A stretch of DNA of 64,000 nt from Effrenium voratum (Eukaryota > Sar > Dinophyceae > Suessiales > Symbiodiniaceae). Positions 62,620 through 64,000 of the stretch are shown here, piece after piece. Each line of letters begins with the position of its first letter. Position 1 is the first letter of the stretch. The position numbers were made by a program, and so were the translations under genes. Location: positions 82,106 to 146,105 of the forward strand of contig CAUJNA010001247.1 of NCBI GenBank assembly GCA_963377175.1, read 5' to 3'. A model generated the notes under the pieces. The model saw only the letters and a list, made by a program, of their open reading frames with translations. It was not told where the DNA came from and ran no database searches.

Positions 62620-64000
62620 CTGGAAGCATGTGGAACATCCTTGTGAAGTGTATTGGGCTGAGCCAGTCAAGGTGAGACAGGATCACGGCTGGTGTTACTG
62701 TGTGTTTTGCTTGGGCGATTGATTGCGTTGCCAGTTGGATGGTTTATAGGGGTCATTCCATTTCTCGTGCCGTGAAGAGTGATTGTTCCGACACTTTGTC
62801 TGATGTCAGGCTTGCCGCCAGGCTAGCATGAGAATTCGTGTGGTTGGCACGTGTTTGATTTCAGGCTGAGATGACAGCACAAGTTATGCTACACCTCTTC
62901 TGAACCCAGATGTGGAACGTCCTTGTGAAGAGTAGTGGGCTGAGCCAGTCAAGGTGAGACAGGATCACGGCTGGTGTTACTGTGTTTGTTGCTTGGGCGA
63001 TTGATTGCGTTGAGCTTGTACGCTGTGGCTGCGGATGATGACAAACATAACCCAGCTCTCTGAAGGCATTTGTGCCGTGAAGAGTGATTGTTCCGACACT
63101 TTGTTTGATGGCAGACTTGGTGGCAAGCTAGCATGAGGATTCGTGTGATTGGCACATTTGCATGTAGCTGGGAGCAGGGGCAAGATCTGGGCAGTTGCTT
63201 GATTTCAAACGTCCTTGTGAAGAGTGGTGGGCTGAGCCAGTCAAGGTGAGACAGGATCACGGCCGGTGTTGCTGTGTTTGTTGCTTGGGCAGTAGATTGC
63301 GTTGAGCTTGTACGCTGTGGCTGCGGATGATGACAAACATAATCCCAGCTCTCTGAAGGCATTCGTGCCGTGAAGAGTAATTGTTTCGACACTTTGTCTG
63401 ATGGCAGACTTGGTGGCAAGCTAGCATGAGGATTCCTGTGATTGGCACATTTGCATGTAGCTGGGTGCAGGGGCAAGGGCTGGACAGTTGATTGATTTCA
63501 GGCTGAGATGACAGAACAAGTTATGCTACACCTCTTCTGAACCCAGATGTGGAACGTCCTTGTGAAGAGTAGTGGGCTGAGCCAGTCAAGGTGAGACAGG
63601 ATCACGGCTGGTGTTACTGTGTGTTTTGCTTGGGCGATTGATGGCGTTGAGCTTGTACGCTGTGGCTGCGGATGATGACAAACATAATCCCAGCTCTCTG
63701 AAGGCATTCGTGCCGTGAAGAGTAATTGTTCCGACACTTTGTCTGATGGCAGACTTGGTGGCAAGCTAGCATGAGGATTCCTGTTACCTTGGCACAATTG
63801 CATGTATCTGAGTGCGGGGGTAAGGTTTGGACAGTTGCTTGATTTCAGGCTGAGATGACAGAACAAGTTATGCTACACCTCTTCTGAACCCAGATGTGGA
63901 ACGTCCTTGTGAAGAGTAGTGGGCTAAGTGAGCCAGTCAAAGTGAGACAGGATCACGGCCGGTGTTGCTGTGTTTGTTGCTTGGGCAATTGATTGTGTTG
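62620..64000. repeat. tandem satellite, unit about 345 bp
   Basis: The anchor AACGTCCTTGTGAAGAGT recurs at 62916, 63208, 63553 and 63899, with a variant (AACATCC) at 62632. Spacings are 284, 292, 345 and 346, so the first units are shortened. Each unit carries GCCAGTCAAGGTGAGACAGG and GTGCCGTGAAGAGT. The array runs off the window. 345 is divisible by three, so minus-strand frames stay open across units without being genes. Confidence 0.95.

Noticed and set aside
62949..63866. Minus-strand frames of 122-175 codons that look alike
   Set aside because: They repeat because the satellite unit is a multiple of three; they have no start context or known domain.
1..64000. CRISPR arrays, bacterial operons, riboswitches, intrinsic terminators and phage genes
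   Set aside because: No regularly spaced repeats with unique spacers, no polycistronic gene spacing, and all recognised genes are eukaryotic.

Overview
This window looks like nuclear DNA of a dinoflagellate, possibly a member of the Symbiodiniaceae or a relative; the exact taxon cannot be read from the sequence. The reasons are: genes split into many tiny exons; splice donors that are mostly GC, with some GT and a few GA; acceptors that almost always read AG followed by G; all recognised genes on one strand (+); a large Ty1/copia retrotransposon with Lys/Arg-rich linkers; and very abundant microsatellites and small inverted-repeat elements. Nothing bacterial (operons, Shine-Dalgarno sites, CRISPR arrays, prophage) was seen.

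Layout. Positions 1-6900 hold a TATG microsatellite, scattered exon-like pieces of one or more unidentified genes, and small inverted-repeat elements. Positions 7024-15533 are a nearly intact copia retrotransposon: 5-bp target duplication, 241/234-bp LTRs that differ only by one 7-bp indel, gag, and a long pol. Positions 17187-24307 carry most of an STI1/HOP co-chaperone gene in at least 22 small exons. About 430 bp downstream, 24740-29205 carries SNW1/SKIP, a spliceosomal and transcription co-factor, in at least 17 exons. Next come a single-exon ankyrin-repeat gene (29543-30940) and a secreted cysteine-peptidase-like gene (34918-36709) that reads through if two short introns are removed.

A block of about 1.5 kb at 33183-34740 is repeated at 39612-41240. 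The second copy leads directly into a 5'-truncated second SNW1 copy (41244-42307) that keeps intron positions and open frames. Between the blocks lies a 1.2-kb run of tetranucleotide repeats (38182-39372). Positions 42310-61350 are mostly repeat-rich, with weak exon-like segments. Positions 61476-62335 carry a voltage-gated proton channel (Hv1-like), followed by a tandem satellite of about 345 bp that runs off the end.

Most striking for mobile DNA is a family of 70-140 bp inverted-repeat elements, ends GGCTGTGGGTCAAAA, present about 20 times. At least nine copies have perfect 4-bp target duplications, and one copy has an empty paralogous site inside this same window. A second, unrelated small family (ends CTTGCTGGT) also shows a 4-bp duplication. 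They sit inside introns of HOP and SNW1 and next to Hv1 exons, so they appear to add to intron length. No single cooperating pathway joins the genes. HOP (Hsp70-Hsp90 hand-over), SNW1 (splicing) and Hv1 (proton signalling, linked to flashing in luminous species) are housekeeping or cell-physiology genes that share only strand and neighbourhood.
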